64,000 bases of DNA from Corynebacterium vitaeruminis. GTDB lineage: Bacteria; Actinomycetota; Actinomycetes; Mycobacteriales; Mycobacteriaceae. The stretch spans positions 1 to 64,000 of the forward strand of contig NZ_JVVM01000034.1 in the NCBI RefSeq assembly GCF_001054325.1. Direction: 5' to 3'. A model generated the notes under the pieces. The model was given only the letters and a program-made list of their open reading frames with translations. It did no database searches and was not told the DNA's origin. Positions 56,095-64,000 of this stretch are shown here, one piece after another; the stretch's first letter is position 1; the number at the start of each line of letters is the position of its first letter. The translations under genes and the position numbers were made by a program.

Positions 56095-57411
56095 TTACAC
56101 AGCCATCTGCTTGGCAGACGTGTAGGCCGATTCTCCGTGCTGAGCGAAGTCAATACCGGAGTGTTCCTGTTCGCCGTGGATACGCCAGCCGACGGTCGCC
56201 TTCAGAACTCGGGCGATGATGTATGTCAGCACTCCGGAGAACACAGCTGCGACAACGGCAATAATGACCTGGATGGCAAACAGCTTCAGGCCGTCGATGC
56301 CACCGCCGGTGAGCAGGCCGCGATCGTTAGCCAACAGGCCGACCCCGATGGTGCCCCACATCGCTGCGACCAGGTGCAAGCCAACCACGTCCAGGGCGTC
56401 ATCAAAGTTGAACTTGTACTTCAGCCCAACGCCCCAGCAGGCCACCACGCCGCCGATGTAGCCCAGAATGATAGAGGTCACCGGGTTCATATCTCCAGCA
56501 GCCGGAGTAATGGTCACGAGACCGGCAATAACACCCGATGCGGCCCCCAGCGAGGTGGGGTGTCCGTCGCGAATCCGCTCGAGCGAAATCCAGCCGAGCA
56601 TACCCACACACGCTGCCACCGTGGTGTTCAGCCAAGCCAGGCCAGCAGAACCGTCAGCGGCAAATGCGGAACCACCGTTGAAACCGAACCAACCGAACCA
56701 CAGTAGTGCCGCACCAAGCATGACCAGCGGCAGGTTGTGCGGACGGTGCTCGTTGGTAGCAACAGACTTGCGCTTTCCGACGATAATCGCCAGCACCAAC
56801 GCTGCGGTACCAGCGGCAATGTGGACAACCGTACCGCCGGCGAAGTCAATCGGAGCGATAAGCGCTTCACCGTCAGCGGTGCCGAACAGCTTCGCCGACA
56901 GACTCTCTGCCGAGTGGCTCAGCAGTCCGCCGCCCCAGACCATGAACGCCATTGGGAAGTACACCAACGTCGTCCAGAAACCGACGAAGATCAACCAGGT
57001 GGAGAACTTCACGCGTTCAGCCAGCGCGCCGGAAATCAGCGCCACGGAGATCGAGCAGAACGTGAGCTGAAATCCGATGTCGATGATGTTCGGGTAGCCA
57101 TTCGCCCCCGCAATGTAGTTGCCGTCGCCATCCGTAATCGAGTTACGCAGGCCGAAGAACTCGAATGGGTTGGCAAATACACCGCCAATCGACTGCGACC
57201 CGTAGGACATCGACCAGCCCCACAGCACGTAAATGGCACCGACAACGCCGACAGCACCAAAACTCATCATCATCATGTTGAGCACCGACTTCTGTCGCGA
57301 CATGCCGCCGTAGAACAGCGCGAGCGCCGGCGTCATGAGCAAGACCAACGAAGCCGAGATCAGCATCCACGCTGAGTTTCCCGACTGTGCAATTACTTCT
57401 TCAGGCGTCAT
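56095..57411 (-). CDS. amt: Ammonium transporter, Amt/AmtB family
   Basis: 438 residues, 11 transmembrane segments. Family motifs: LMTPALALFYGGMSRQKSVL, DFAGGTVVHIAAGTAALVLA (first pore His), WFGWFGFNGGSAFA and DDALDVVGLHLVAAMWGTIG (second pore His). In C. glutamicum amtB is followed by glnK and glnD; here smc follows directly, so the PII partner is not adjacent. An AGG-containing stretch precedes the ATG. Confidence 0.95.
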   Translation of the reverse strand: MTPEEVIAQSGNSAWMLISASLVLLMTPALALFYGGMSRQKSVLNMMMMSFGAVGVVGAIYVLWGWSMSYGSQSIGGVFANPFEFFGLRNSITDGDGNYIAGANGYPNIIDIGFQLTFCSISVALISGALAERVKFSTWLIFVGFWTTLVYFPMAFMVWGGGLLSHSAESLSAKLFGTADGEALIAPIDFAGGTVVHIAAGTAALVLAIIVGKRKSVATNEHRPHNLPLVMLGAALLWFGWFGFNGGSAFAADGSAGLAWLNTTVAACVGMLGWISLERIRDGHPTSLGAASGVIAGLVTITPAAGDMNPVTSIILGYIGGVVACWGVGLKYKFNFDDALDVVGLHLVAAMWGTIGVGLLANDRGLLTGGGIDGLKLFAIQVIIAVVAAVFSGVLTYIIARVLKATVGWRIHGEQEHSGIDFAQHGESAYTSAKQMAV

Positions 57412-57552
57412 TTGTGCCTCCCCTGTCTGTCAGTAGGTAGTTATTAACTTAAATCACTTTTCCTCCGTATTTGCGTATTCTTTTTCTCACTTGCGTAGTT
57501 TTTAAGTACTCCGGGGCCTTTCCAGCGCCCCTTGCGACTACTTCAAGACACG

Positions 57553-57600
57553 AAAAATCCCCCGCTACCTGCGCAAAATCAATCACACAGAGCGAGGGAT
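57553..57600 (-). terminator. Intrinsic terminator of acyP
   Basis: Stem 57558-57566 with 57591-57599 (9 bp with one wobble on the minus strand), 24-nt loop, U5 run at 57557-57553. It separates the mutM/symporter/acyP genes from amt. Confidence 0.75.
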
Positions 57601-57665
57601 AAAGCTTTTTCGATTTTTTCGGCTTCCTACACCGAGATGGGGGAAAGTACACAGTTAGCACACGC

Positions 57666-57947
57666 TTAACGACGGTCAAACGTGCTCAATGTACCCTTCG
57701 ATTTCTGCCATAGCGGCACCACTGCCGTCACATTGCCCGGAGTATTCGGGCCTTCAAGCCAAGCGAGCAAACGCTCACAGTCTTCCCGTGGCCCTTCGGC
57801 AACAACCAGCACCCGACCATCCGGGTAGTTCTGGGCGTAGCCGACCAGCCCTAACTCCAGCGCCGTCGCACGGGTGTACCAGCGAAAACCGACACCTTGA
57901 ACACGACCGTGGACCCACGCGGTGAGGCGGACGTCGTTAAGCGACAT
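57666..57947 (-). CDS. acyP: Acylphosphatase
   Basis: A 93-residue alpha/beta protein that hydrolyses acyl phosphates. The catalytic Arg and Asn are visible in [20 protein letters not shown] and [20 protein letters not shown] 57947 is preferred ([11 protein letters not shown]); a GTG at 57956 is in frame. It overlaps the 3' end of the symporter gene by 11 nt. It also sits beside smc in M. tuberculosis (Rv2922A). Confidence 0.93.
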   Translation of the reverse strand: MSLNDVRLTAWVHGRVQGVGFRWYTRATALELGLVGYAQNYPDGRVLVVAEGPREDCERLLAWLEGPNTPGNVTAVVPLWQKSKGTLSTFDRR

Positions 57948-59406
57948 CGGACTCACGCACCGTCATCGGATCGGAACCATCCCAGCACTCAATCTTGTCG
58001 TGGCCGCGAAGGTTCGGCAGATCATCGCGGTGGAACACCGGATTGAGCCCCTTGGCCTTCTGCTCGGAGTAGTTCCGCAGCAGCGCGACGGCTACGCCAC
58101 CCAGCGGAAGAATGGCAATGATGTTGATGGTGGCCATGAGTGCGGAGAAGGTGTCCGCAAGCGACCAGACCAGCGGCACGGAACCGACAGCGCCGCCGAT
58201 GACACACAGAAGGACCAGCACGCGCATGGTATTCAGCGCGGCCTTGCTCTTGGACAGGAACGAGATATTCGCCTCGGCGTAGTAGTAGTTACCCACCAGC
58301 GAGGAGAACGCGAGGAAGAAGATGATAATCGTGACCGCGTGGATCGCCCACGTACCCACCTGTGCCGACAGTGCAGCCTGAGTCAACGTGGTGCCCTCCG
58401 CATCGCCGCCGAAGGTCGGATCGGACAACAGGATGATAACTGCGGTGATGGTACAGACTACCCAGGTGTCGAAGTAGACGCCCATCGTCTGGATGAGGCC
58501 CTGCTTGACCGGGTGCGACACCGATGCCGTCGCCGCTGCATTCGGAGTGGACCCCATACCGGCTTCGTTGGAGAACAGGCCGCGGCGAATACCCTGCATC
58601 ATGGCGGTACCGACGGCAGCGCCGGCAATTTCGCGAATACCGAAGGCATGCTCGAAGATGAGCTTGATCATGCTCGGCACTTCAGTGATATTGAGAGCCA
58701 GCACGATCAGACCGAGCACGATGTAGGCCACGGCCATGATTGGTACGACAATTTGCGTCACGGCAGAAATGCGCTGTACACCACCGAAGATGATGACGCC
58801 AGCCAAGACCGCCAGAACTACACCGACACAGAACTTAAAGATCGGCGTATCCTGACCAGTCGACTCAGCCACAGCCGCCGTAATCGAGTTGGACTGCACC
58901 GCGTTGAACACGAACCCGTAGGTCACCGTGATAGCGATGACGAACAGTGACGCCATCCAGCGCCAGTTCTCCCCCAGTCCCTTCGTGATGTAGTACGCAG
59001 GCCCTCCTCGATAGGAGTCCTTATCGCGGACTTTGTACAGCTGCGCCAGCGTCGACTCCACGAAGCTGGTAGCACCGCCAATCGCAGCGAGTAGCCACAT
59101 CCAAAACACGGCGCCTGGTCCACCGGTAGTGATTGCCACCGCCACACCTGCGACGTTACCGGTACCAACACGCGAGGCAGCAGAGATTGTGAAGGCCTTA
59201 AAGGCGGAGATGCCCTTGACACCCTCGGAGATGTCAGACGGCTTTTCGGTAATTGCCTTGAACATCTCCGGGATGTACCGAAGCTGGACCACAATGGTTC
59301 GCCAACAGAAGTACAGGCCTGCAATGACAAGCAGCACAATCATGAACAGCCAGTACTTGTCGTTCCAGGCGTTGACCCAATCGGTCGCTTGTTCCATGAA
59401 GCTCAT
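57937..59406 (-). CDS. AGCS family sodium:alanine/glycine symporter
   Basis: A 489-residue membrane protein with ~11 segments. Family signature [22 protein letters not shown], followed by [20 protein letters not shown] and a C-terminal hydrophobic half ending in a soluble tail. It imports alanine or glycine with sodium. The start is ATG 59406 or 59397. It is inserted between mutM and acyP, where M. tuberculosis has no such gene. Confidence 0.93.
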   Translation of the reverse strand: MSFMEQATDWVNAWNDKYWLFMIVLLVIAGLYFCWRTIVVQLRYIPEMFKAITEKPSDISEGVKGISAFKAFTISAASRVGTGNVAGVAVAITTGGPGAVFWMWLLAAIGGATSFVESTLAQLYKVRDKDSYRGGPAYYITKGLGENWRWMASLFVIAITVTYGFVFNAVQSNSITAAVAESTGQDTPIFKFCVGVVLAVLAGVIIFGGVQRISAVTQIVVPIMAVAYIVLGLIVLALNITEVPSMIKLIFEHAFGIREIAGAAVGTAMMQGIRRGLFSNEAGMGSTPNAAATASVSHPVKQGLIQTMGVYFDTWVVCTITAVIILLSDPTFGGDAEGTTLTQAALSAQVGTWAIHAVTIIIFFLAFSSLVGNYYYAEANISFLSKSKAALNTMRVLVLLCVIGGAVGSVPLVWSLADTFSALMATINIIAILPLGGVAVALLRNYSEQKAKGLNPVFHRDDLPNLRGHDKIECWDGSDPMTVRESDVA

Positions 59407-59415
59407 AGGAGAATT

Positions 59416-60279
59416 CTAGCGCTGACACTTGGGACACAGATAACTCGATCTGTTCCCGAATGGCAGGCGTGCAATTGCACGCCCACACCTCGAGCACGGC
59501 TCCCCTGCTCGACCATAGGCGTTCAGGCTCCGATCAAAATAGCCGCTCTCCCCGTTGACATGCACATACAGTGCATCAAAGCTCGTCCCACCCGCCGCTA
59601 GCGCCCTCTCGAGTACCGCTTGTCCCTCCCGCAGAAGTTTCGCTAATCGACGAACCGAAAGGTCGCACGCCGGCACGCGGCCATCGACCTTCGCTGCCCA
59701 CAGCATTTCGTCGGCGTAGATGTTCCCGATGCCGGACACGATGTTCTGATTGAGCAACACGGCCTTGACCGGCGAGCGAGATTTCATCATGCGGTGCGCG
59801 AGCGCCACCACATCGAACTTTGGTTCCAACAGGTCAGGCGCAATCTTGGCTGCGGGTTCCGGCACAAAGCGACCATGGGATTCGACCAGCTCGCAGGCCC
59901 AGACCCAGCCAAAGGTGCGTTGATCGTTGAAGTTGATCAGGTGCCGAGCGCCGTCCGGCAAAACGATGTCGAAGGCGGCTCGGGTGTGGCGGCCAGGCAT
60001 CGTATCCGGAGTAAACGGAGGCTCCACGCGCAATTGGCCGCTCATGCCCAGGTGGATGGCGATTGCCGAGTCGTCGTCAAGCGTGAGCCACATGAACTTG
60101 CCGCGGCGATCCGTGGCGACAACCGTGCGCCCGCGCGTCCGACCGATAAACTCCGCGGCACCACCGGGTTGGCGCCGCACGGCACGGGCGTTGTAGACGA
60201 AAGTGTCCTCGATGCGGCCACCGACGACGTACGCGTCAACACCTCGGCGGACGCATTCGACCTCAGGAAGCTCGGGCAT
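59416..60279 (-). CDS. mutM: Formamidopyrimidine-DNA glycosylase
   Basis: 287 residues. N-terminal PELPEVECVRRG supplies the catalytic Pro and Glu. GHLGMSGQLRV is represented by AIHLGMSGQLRV, the helix-two-turn-helix has QNIVSGIGNIYADEMLWAAK, and the zinc finger is CSRCGRAIARLPFGNRSSYL ending in CPKC. It removes 8-oxoguanine and FaPy lesions. The ATG shares one base with the rnc stop (TAATG). Confidence 0.96.
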   Translation of the reverse strand: MPELPEVECVRRGVDAYVVGGRIEDTFVYNARAVRRQPGGAAEFIGRTRGRTVVATDRRGKFMWLTLDDDSAIAIHLGMSGQLRVEPPFTPDTMPGRHTRAAFDIVLPDGARHLINFNDQRTFGWVWACELVESHGRFVPEPAAKIAPDLLEPKFDVVALAHRMMKSRSPVKAVLLNQNIVSGIGNIYADEMLWAAKVDGRVPACDLSVRRLAKLLREGQAVLERALAAGGTSFDALYVHVNGESGYFDRSLNAYGRAGEPCSRCGRAIARLPFGNRSSYLCPKCQR

Positions 60280-61007
60280 TAGGCCAGTGCAGTATGCGCC
60301 TGATGAGCAGCGTGCATCTCGGCTTCCTTCTTCGTGGCACCGGTACCGCTACCCTTGACCACGCCGTCAACCAGCACGTCGACATAGAAAGTTAGGTCAT
60401 GGTCGGGGCCCGTGGTGCGGACGGTGTACTCGGCAGCCGGCATTTGCTTGGCCGCCAGGCGCTCCTGCAGCAGCGTCTTCCAGTCACGCCCGCGGGACTC
60501 CGTCGGGGCATCGTCGATCATCTGGTTGAACAGGCGAAGAACGGTCTCACGGGCAATGTCGAAGCCGTGCTGGAGGTAAATAGCTCCCAGCAGCGCCTCT
60601 GTGGTGTCGGCGAGAATCGAGTGCTTATCCGCACCGCCGGTCGCCTTCTCACCACGGCCGAGAAGAATGTGCTCTCCCAGCCCGATGCTGCGGGCCAGGT
60701 CAGCGAGCGCATACATGTTCACGACACCTGCGCGCATCTTGGAAATGTCCTGCTCAGCGCGATCCGGGAAGCGACGGTAGAGTTCTTCAGCAACGCACAT
60801 GCCCAGCACGGCGTCGCCCAGGAACTCCAGACGCTCATTATTGGTCAGCATGCCATTTTCATTTGCGAAACTGCGGTGAGTCAGAGCGAGTTTCAGGGAC
60901 TCCTCCGGTAGTTCAACACCGAGTTTTTCCAGCAGCGGGGCGTGATCGACAGCCTCAAAGGCCGCCTTTCTAGCCGCCTCACCGGTTAGCCGACGCTTGC
61001 GGCTCAT
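60279..61007 (-). CDS. rnc: Ribonuclease III
   Basis: 242 residues. The catalytic signature NERLEFLGDAVLGMCVAEEL and the downstream DTTEALLGAIYLQHG with the second acidic cluster are intact. The C-terminal dsRNA-binding domain ends GTGATKKEAEMHAAHQAH. It processes rRNA and structured mRNAs. AAAGGAG lies 9 nt before the ATG. Part of the DUF177-rnc-mutM unit. Confidence 0.97.
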   Translation of the reverse strand: MSRKRRLTGEAARKAAFEAVDHAPLLEKLGVELPEESLKLALTHRSFANENGMLTNNERLEFLGDAVLGMCVAEELYRRFPDRAEQDISKMRAGVVNMYALADLARSIGLGEHILLGRGEKATGGADKHSILADTTEALLGAIYLQHGFDIARETVLRLFNQMIDDAPTESRGRDWKTLLQERLAAKQMPAAEYTVRTTGPDHDLTFYVDVLVDGVVKGSGTGATKKEAEMHAAHQAHTALA

Positions 61008-61049
61008 CCGTTAAATCTCCTTTAAAGTCTTCGTCTAAGTCGTCGTCGA

Positions 61050-61610
61050 TTACTTATCGTCCCCGAGCGAGCCAAATTTTTCTGCCAAGCCAGCCCAACG
61101 CGGATCAATACGCTCTTCTTCGCCTGAGATGCCATCCGGCTCCGGCACATCCGAGTCCGACTCAGCGCAGCTGGAATCGAAATCCTCACAGGTCGGATTG
61201 AAAGGCAGGTTCAAACCGGCCTCGTCAATGACGGCCTGAGTGATGTCCACCGTGTTGTCGACGATCTGGCCAACCTCGTCCTCGAGCTCTTCTTCATCGG
61301 CATCGTCACCGGTGATGAAGTCCTCTTCATTGGAAAAGACAGCAGAAATATGGAAGCTGAGCTCCGGATTCAGCGGGGCAAGACAGCGCACGCACTCGCC
61401 GGTTGCTTTGGCTGTCACAGTCGCGTCAACCATGACACCGCTGCCGAGGTTGGTGACAATGCCGTCAACGACAACCTCCTCGCCTGCGGCAACACCAATC
61501 ATCTCGGCACCGACGCGAACAGGACTATCGCCTACCTTGTGGAACTGTTCGGGCATGTCGTCCTGCAGACATGTAGAAACGTCCAGAATAAATGGGGATG
61601 AGTCAGTCAT
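61050..61610 (-). CDS. DUF177 / YceD family protein
   Basis: A 186-residue acidic protein, orthologue of M. tuberculosis Rv2926c. The central ATGECVRCLAPLNPELSFHI with two Cys is the DUF177 core, and a second Cys pair (TCEDFDSSC) lies near LNLPFNP. In many bacteria and plants, YceD-like proteins act in 23S rRNA or L32 biogenesis and precede rpmF; no rpmF is present here. GAGG lies 6 nt before the ATG. Confidence 0.9.
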   Translation of the reverse strand: MTDSSPFILDVSTCLQDDMPEQFHKVGDSPVRVGAEMIGVAAGEEVVVDGIVTNLGSGVMVDATVTAKATGECVRCLAPLNPELSFHISAVFSNEEDFITGDDADEEELEDEVGQIVDNTVDITQAVIDEAGLNLPFNPTCEDFDSSCAESDSDVPEPDGISGEEERIDPRWAGLAEKFGSLGDDK

Positions 61611-61639
61611 GATAGACCTCAGTCTACCCCGAAGATGCC

Positions 61640-62401
61640 CTAACGCTCGTACCGGTGGCGTTCCTGGCCATCAGAAAAGGAAGACGGCGCGTTCTGCGCA
61701 CCTGAACCACCGCCGACGGCGCCGGCACCCGAACGCAGTACGGAGCGATTACGACCGACATTGCGCAGGGTCTCCTGCAGAGTCTGCTCAAACTCAGCGA
61801 GCTTGGTGTCCACGTAACGGTCACACTCTTCGCGGAGGCGGGAGGAATCTGCGTGCGCGTCCGACAGCAGACGATTCGCCTCGTCGTTGGCCTCGCGGAC
61901 GACCGTCGACTCAGCGACCAGGCGAGCTTGTTCCTCACGGCCTTCCGCTACGGAGCGTTCGTATGAGTCATTACCAGCGCGAACCAGGCGATCGGACTCG
62001 GCAGAAGCACGATCCAAGATGCTGTCATACTCATGCTGAGCATTCTCGCGGAGACGACGAGCGTCGTCCTCAGCGGCCGCGACTGTGCCGGCCGCGTGGG
62101 CATTGGCATCCTCGACGGTGTGGTTAGCGCGGGCCTCGGCCTCGTTGACAATGCGATGGGCTTCTTCATCCGCAGTGGAAACGGTGTTGTTCGCCCGGGC
62201 TTCGGCATCGTTGATAATCTCATCGCGCTGGTCCAGGACATCCTGCGCATCATCGAGCTCAGTGGGGAAAGCATCCCTCAGCTCGTCGAGCAGCTCGAGA
62301 ACACGCTGACGCGGAACCATACAATTGGCCGACAGTGGCACGCCGTGTGCCTCTTCTAGGATCTGGACCAGTTCATCAAGAGATTCGAAGACGCGAAACA
62401 T
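61640..62401 (-). CDS. sepIVA: SepIVA-like DivIVA-domain septation protein
   Basis: 253 residues, orthologue by position and composition of M. tuberculosis Rv2927c (SepIVA). The N-terminus is MFRVFESLDELVQILEEAHG. Residues ~50-210 form a long coiled coil rich in Ala, Glu and Arg with repeats such as AEARANNTVSTADEEAHRIV, and the C-terminus is Gly/Ser-rich and disordered. In mycobacteria SepIVA is needed for division and intracellular membrane organisation. It lies upstream of DUF177-rnc in the same direction. Confidence 0.85.
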   Translation of the reverse strand: MFRVFESLDELVQILEEAHGVPLSANCMVPRQRVLELLDELRDAFPTELDDAQDVLDQRDEIINDAEARANNTVSTADEEAHRIVNEAEARANHTVEDANAHAAGTVAAAEDDARRLRENAQHEYDSILDRASAESDRLVRAGNDSYERSVAEGREEQARLVAESTVVREANDEANRLLSDAHADSSRLREECDRYVDTKLAEFEQTLQETLRNVGRNRSVLRSGAGAVGGGSGAQNAPSSFSDGQERHRYER

Positions 62402-62411
62402 GACTTACATG

Positions 62412-62885
62412 CTACTTCAGTCGGAGCTGCAGGGCGTGTAAGACAGGCTCAGGAACTAGCCCTTCCACCGAACCGCCGTAGCGTACAACTTCCTTCATCA
62501 GCGTCGACGACACATGACCGTACTTCGGATTGGCTTCCACAAAGAGAGTCTCAATGCCAGTCATACGGCGATTCATCTGCGCCATGGGCGCCTCGTACTC
62601 GTAGTCCGCCGCCGAGCGCAACCCCTTGACCAGGCAGGTGATGCCATGAGCTGAGGTGTAGTCAACCAACAGCTTCGACCAGGAATCCACCCGCACATTG
62701 TCCAGGTGCTCCGTGCACTGTCGAATCAGGTCCATGCGCTCTTCGACATTGAACATGCCCTGCTTATTCGGATTGTGGGTAACCAGCACAGTCACCTGCT
62801 CAAACTGGCGCGCGGCACGCTCAATCACATCGAGGTGACCGCAGGTCATGGGGTCATAGGAACCGGGGCAACATGCGTGAGTCAT
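62412..62885 (-). CDS. coaD: Phosphopantetheine adenylyltransferase
   Basis: 157 residues. The nucleotidyltransferase start MTHACCPGSYDPMTCGHLDV holds the (T/H)xGH motif, with LVKGLRSAADYEYEAPMAQM and the C-terminal HVSSTLMKEVVRYGGSVEGL. It catalyses the fourth step of CoA synthesis. The ATG at 62885 matches the conserved start; an upstream TTG at 62894 is in frame. Confidence 0.95.
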   Translation of the reverse strand: MTHACCPGSYDPMTCGHLDVIERAARQFEQVTVLVTHNPNKQGMFNVEERMDLIRQCTEHLDNVRVDSWSKLLVDYTSAHGITCLVKGLRSAADYEYEAPMAQMNRRMTGIETLFVEANPKYGHVSSTLMKEVVRYGGSVEGLVPEPVLHALQLRLK

Positions 62886-62930
62886 AGAGGTCAAACCACC
62901 TTTGGCCGTCGTAAAGCGTAAAGAAGAACG

Positions 62931-63497
62931 TTAAGCGCTGTAGATAGCTGTGTCGAATCGCGCCATACCGTGGATGCGGCGCTTGAGCTTCTGCTGGAGC
63001 TGCTCGTAGCCTTCCGGCCACTGCGTCTCCTCATCATCGCGGTGACGCTCCACCGTCACAACTGCGCCCGGCGCGAGAAAGCTGCGCAGCGCCTCGAGCA
63101 TCTCGGTAACGGCTTCCCCCGCCAGCTCGTAGGGAGGATCAGCGATGACGCGGTCAAAGGGCTTGCCCGGCGCGCCCGCGAGGTACGACGATACCTTCAT
63201 CGGAGCCACGGACACATCGGGGTGACCGACGGTGCGGATGTTCTTTTCGATGGCAGCAATCGCGTTCGGATCGTTTTCCACCAGCACGACGGAACGCGCG
63301 CCACGGGAAGCTGCCTCCAACCCGAGTGCGCCCGAGCCGGCAAATAGGTCGAGAACACGGGTTCCCTCTACGCCAAAGCGTGTGGACCAGGATGAAAAGA
63401 TGGCTTCCTTCGCGCGGTCGCTAGTTGGTCGAGTGGTCTCTCCCTTGGGTGCGACTAGCCTACGACCGCGTGCCTCACCTGCAATAATGCGGGTCAT
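62931..63497 (-). CDS. rsmD: 16S rRNA (guanine(966)-N(2))-methyltransferase RsmD
   Basis: 188 residues. MTRIIAGEARGRRLVAPKGE at the N-terminus, RPTSDRAKEAIFSSW, the SAM-binding LDLFAGSGALGLEAASRGA and the catalytic DPPYE define RsmD. It methylates G966 in the 30S head. Its ATG directly follows the TAG of the biotinyl-domain gene (TAGATG), and coaD follows. Confidence 0.95.
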   Translation of the reverse strand: MTRIIAGEARGRRLVAPKGETTRPTSDRAKEAIFSSWSTRFGVEGTRVLDLFAGSGALGLEAASRGARSVVLVENDPNAIAAIEKNIRTVGHPDVSVAPMKVSSYLAGAPGKPFDRVIADPPYELAGEAVTEMLEALRSFLAPGAVVTVERHRDDEETQWPEGYEQLQQKLKRRIHGMARFDTAIYSA

Positions 63498-63770
63498 CTA
63501 CTTCCCTTCGTGCGCTGTATTCTCGTTGCCGTTGTTCTGTGCCGGAGTGCTGCCAGCGGCTGGGGTAATCCGTGCCAGCAGCTGGCCACCTTCGACGTCC
63601 ACGAATTGACCTGCTACCGTCTCCGCAATCGTGCCCGGGCAGGGCGCTAAAACGGGTGCTTCGAGCTTGACAGCCTCCACGACTGCAATAACCTGACCGG
63701 TCGTCACCGAGTCATTCTCGACGACCTCCCAGCGGACAACTCCTGCAAAAGGTGCACAGACATCTACCAT
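63498..63770 (-). CDS. Free-standing biotinyl (BCCP-like) domain protein
   Basis: 90 residues. A single biotin/lipoyl domain: VDVCAPFAGVVRWEVVENDS, then EAVKLEAPV with the acceptor Lys, and PCPGTIAETVAGQFVDVEGG. The usual Met before the Lys (EAMKM) is Val, so biotinylation is likely but not certain. ATG 63770 or TTG 63776. In M. tuberculosis pyruvate carboxylase (pca) lies between rsmD and recG; here only this small domain is present. Confidence 0.85.
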   Translation of the reverse strand: MVDVCAPFAGVVRWEVVENDSVTTGQVIAVVEAVKLEAPVLAPCPGTIAETVAGQFVDVEGGQLLARITPAAGSTPAQNNGNENTAHEGK

Positions 63771-63794
63771 GCCCAACAGTCTACTTACGTCTTA

Positions 63795-64000
63795 TTAGGA
63801 ACGGTCCAAGTAGTTCGACTGCTCTTCATCAATATCCGAGATGAGCTCCGCCACAAGCTTCTCGTTGCCGTCGAGTAGCACCGTGGCATCGTGTCGGGTG
63901 CGCTCGATAATCTCGCCGTCGGTGGTGAGGTCCACCAGGCCGAGACCAGTGGCCAGCCCCGATTGGTCATCGCCGAGCAGGTCTCCGAAGCTGCGCGTGG
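63795..64000 (-). CDS. recG: ATP-dependent DNA helicase RecG, C-terminal end (cut by window edge)
   Basis: The last ~68 residues of a helicase: FGDLLGDDQSGLATGLGLVD, then LTTDGEIIERTRHDATVLLD. This matches the RecG C-terminal wedge (GxLxGxxQSG...L.L.DLTxDxxII). RecG remodels stalled forks and Holliday junctions. The rest lies beyond 64000. It ends with tandem stops TAA TAA close to the biotinyl-domain gene. Confidence 0.8.
   Translation of the reverse strand, partial: TRSFGDLLGDDQSGLATGLGLVDLTTDGEIIERTRHDATVLLDGNEKLVAELISDIDEEQSNYLDRS

Noticed and set aside
57427..57440. AmtR-like box before amt
   Set aside because: CTAC-N6-ACAG differs from CTAT-N6-ATAG at two core positions; too weak to call as a feature.

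Overview
The window reads as a chromosomal segment of a Corynebacterium species. Evidence: high GC; gene order close to the Mycobacterium tuberculosis and C. glutamicum blocks running infB-ylxR-nusA-rimP-proS, cobalamin genes-mqo-mtr-map-rseP, frr-pyrH-tsf-rpsB, rnhB-lepB-rplS-trmD-rimM-rpsP-ffh, and ftsY-smc-acyP-mutM-rnc-sepIVA-coaD-rsmD-recG; a mycothione reductase; a DivIVA-like SepIVA protein; many GTG/TTG starts; and several genes whose -10 box sits 7-8 nt before the start codon (leaderless). I cannot name the species. No tRNA, rRNA, CRISPR array, prophage or insertion sequence is visible.

Layout. 1-6.5 kb: infB (cut at the left edge), ylxR, nusA and rimP on the minus strand, a DUF4439 lipoprotein, proS and yaaA. 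6.2-18.2 kb: cobalamin and central-metabolism genes: a small membrane protein, cobA, cbiA, cobO, a cobalt/magnesium-chelatase gene split by a +1 frame change, mqo, an alpha/beta hydrolase, mtr, cobQ and map. 18.2-29.8 kb: lipoprotein PBP, rseP, a DUF2631 protein, rlmN, a LapA-like protein, cdsA, frr-pyrH, tsf-rpsB, an M23 peptidase and xerC. 29.8-38.4 kb: a candidate iron-controlled small RNA, dprA, yifB, yraN, a DUF2469 gene, rnhB, lepB, rplS, an HNH endonuclease and a DUF1648 membrane protein. 38.4-48 kb: tex, a DUF1877-like gene, a PAP2 phosphatase, trmD-rimM-rpsP, an acyltransferase-SGNH protein and ffh. 48-51 kb: the most accessory-looking part, two tandem secreted proteins with LAXTG sorting signals, one carrying a collagen-like tract. 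51-64 kb: ftsY-smc, amt, acyP, an AGCS symporter, mutM-rnc-DUF177-sepIVA, coaD, rsmD, a free-standing biotinyl domain and the 3' end of recG.

Functionally the window is mostly translation (IF-2, NusA, ProS, EF-Ts, S2, L19, S16, RRF, TrmD, RimM, RimP, RlmN, RsmD), protein export (Ffh, FtsY, LepB, RseP), chromosome maintenance (SMC, XerC, DprA, MutM, RNase HII) and cofactor synthesis (cobalamin, CoA). Four convergent gene pairs share their stop codons in a 4-nt YTAR overlap. Several other gene ends carry 11-16 bp tandem duplications that copy the stop codon.

The items most worth following are: (1) the chelatase gene, where a C5 run separates the AAA+ and vWA halves by +1, as expected for programmed frameshifting or a fresh indel; (2) a promoter, DtxR-type operator and G.U-rich intrinsic terminator that together define a roughly 95-nt iron-responsive RNA between dprA and xerC; (3) the stop-codon duplications; and (4) the LAXTG protein pair.
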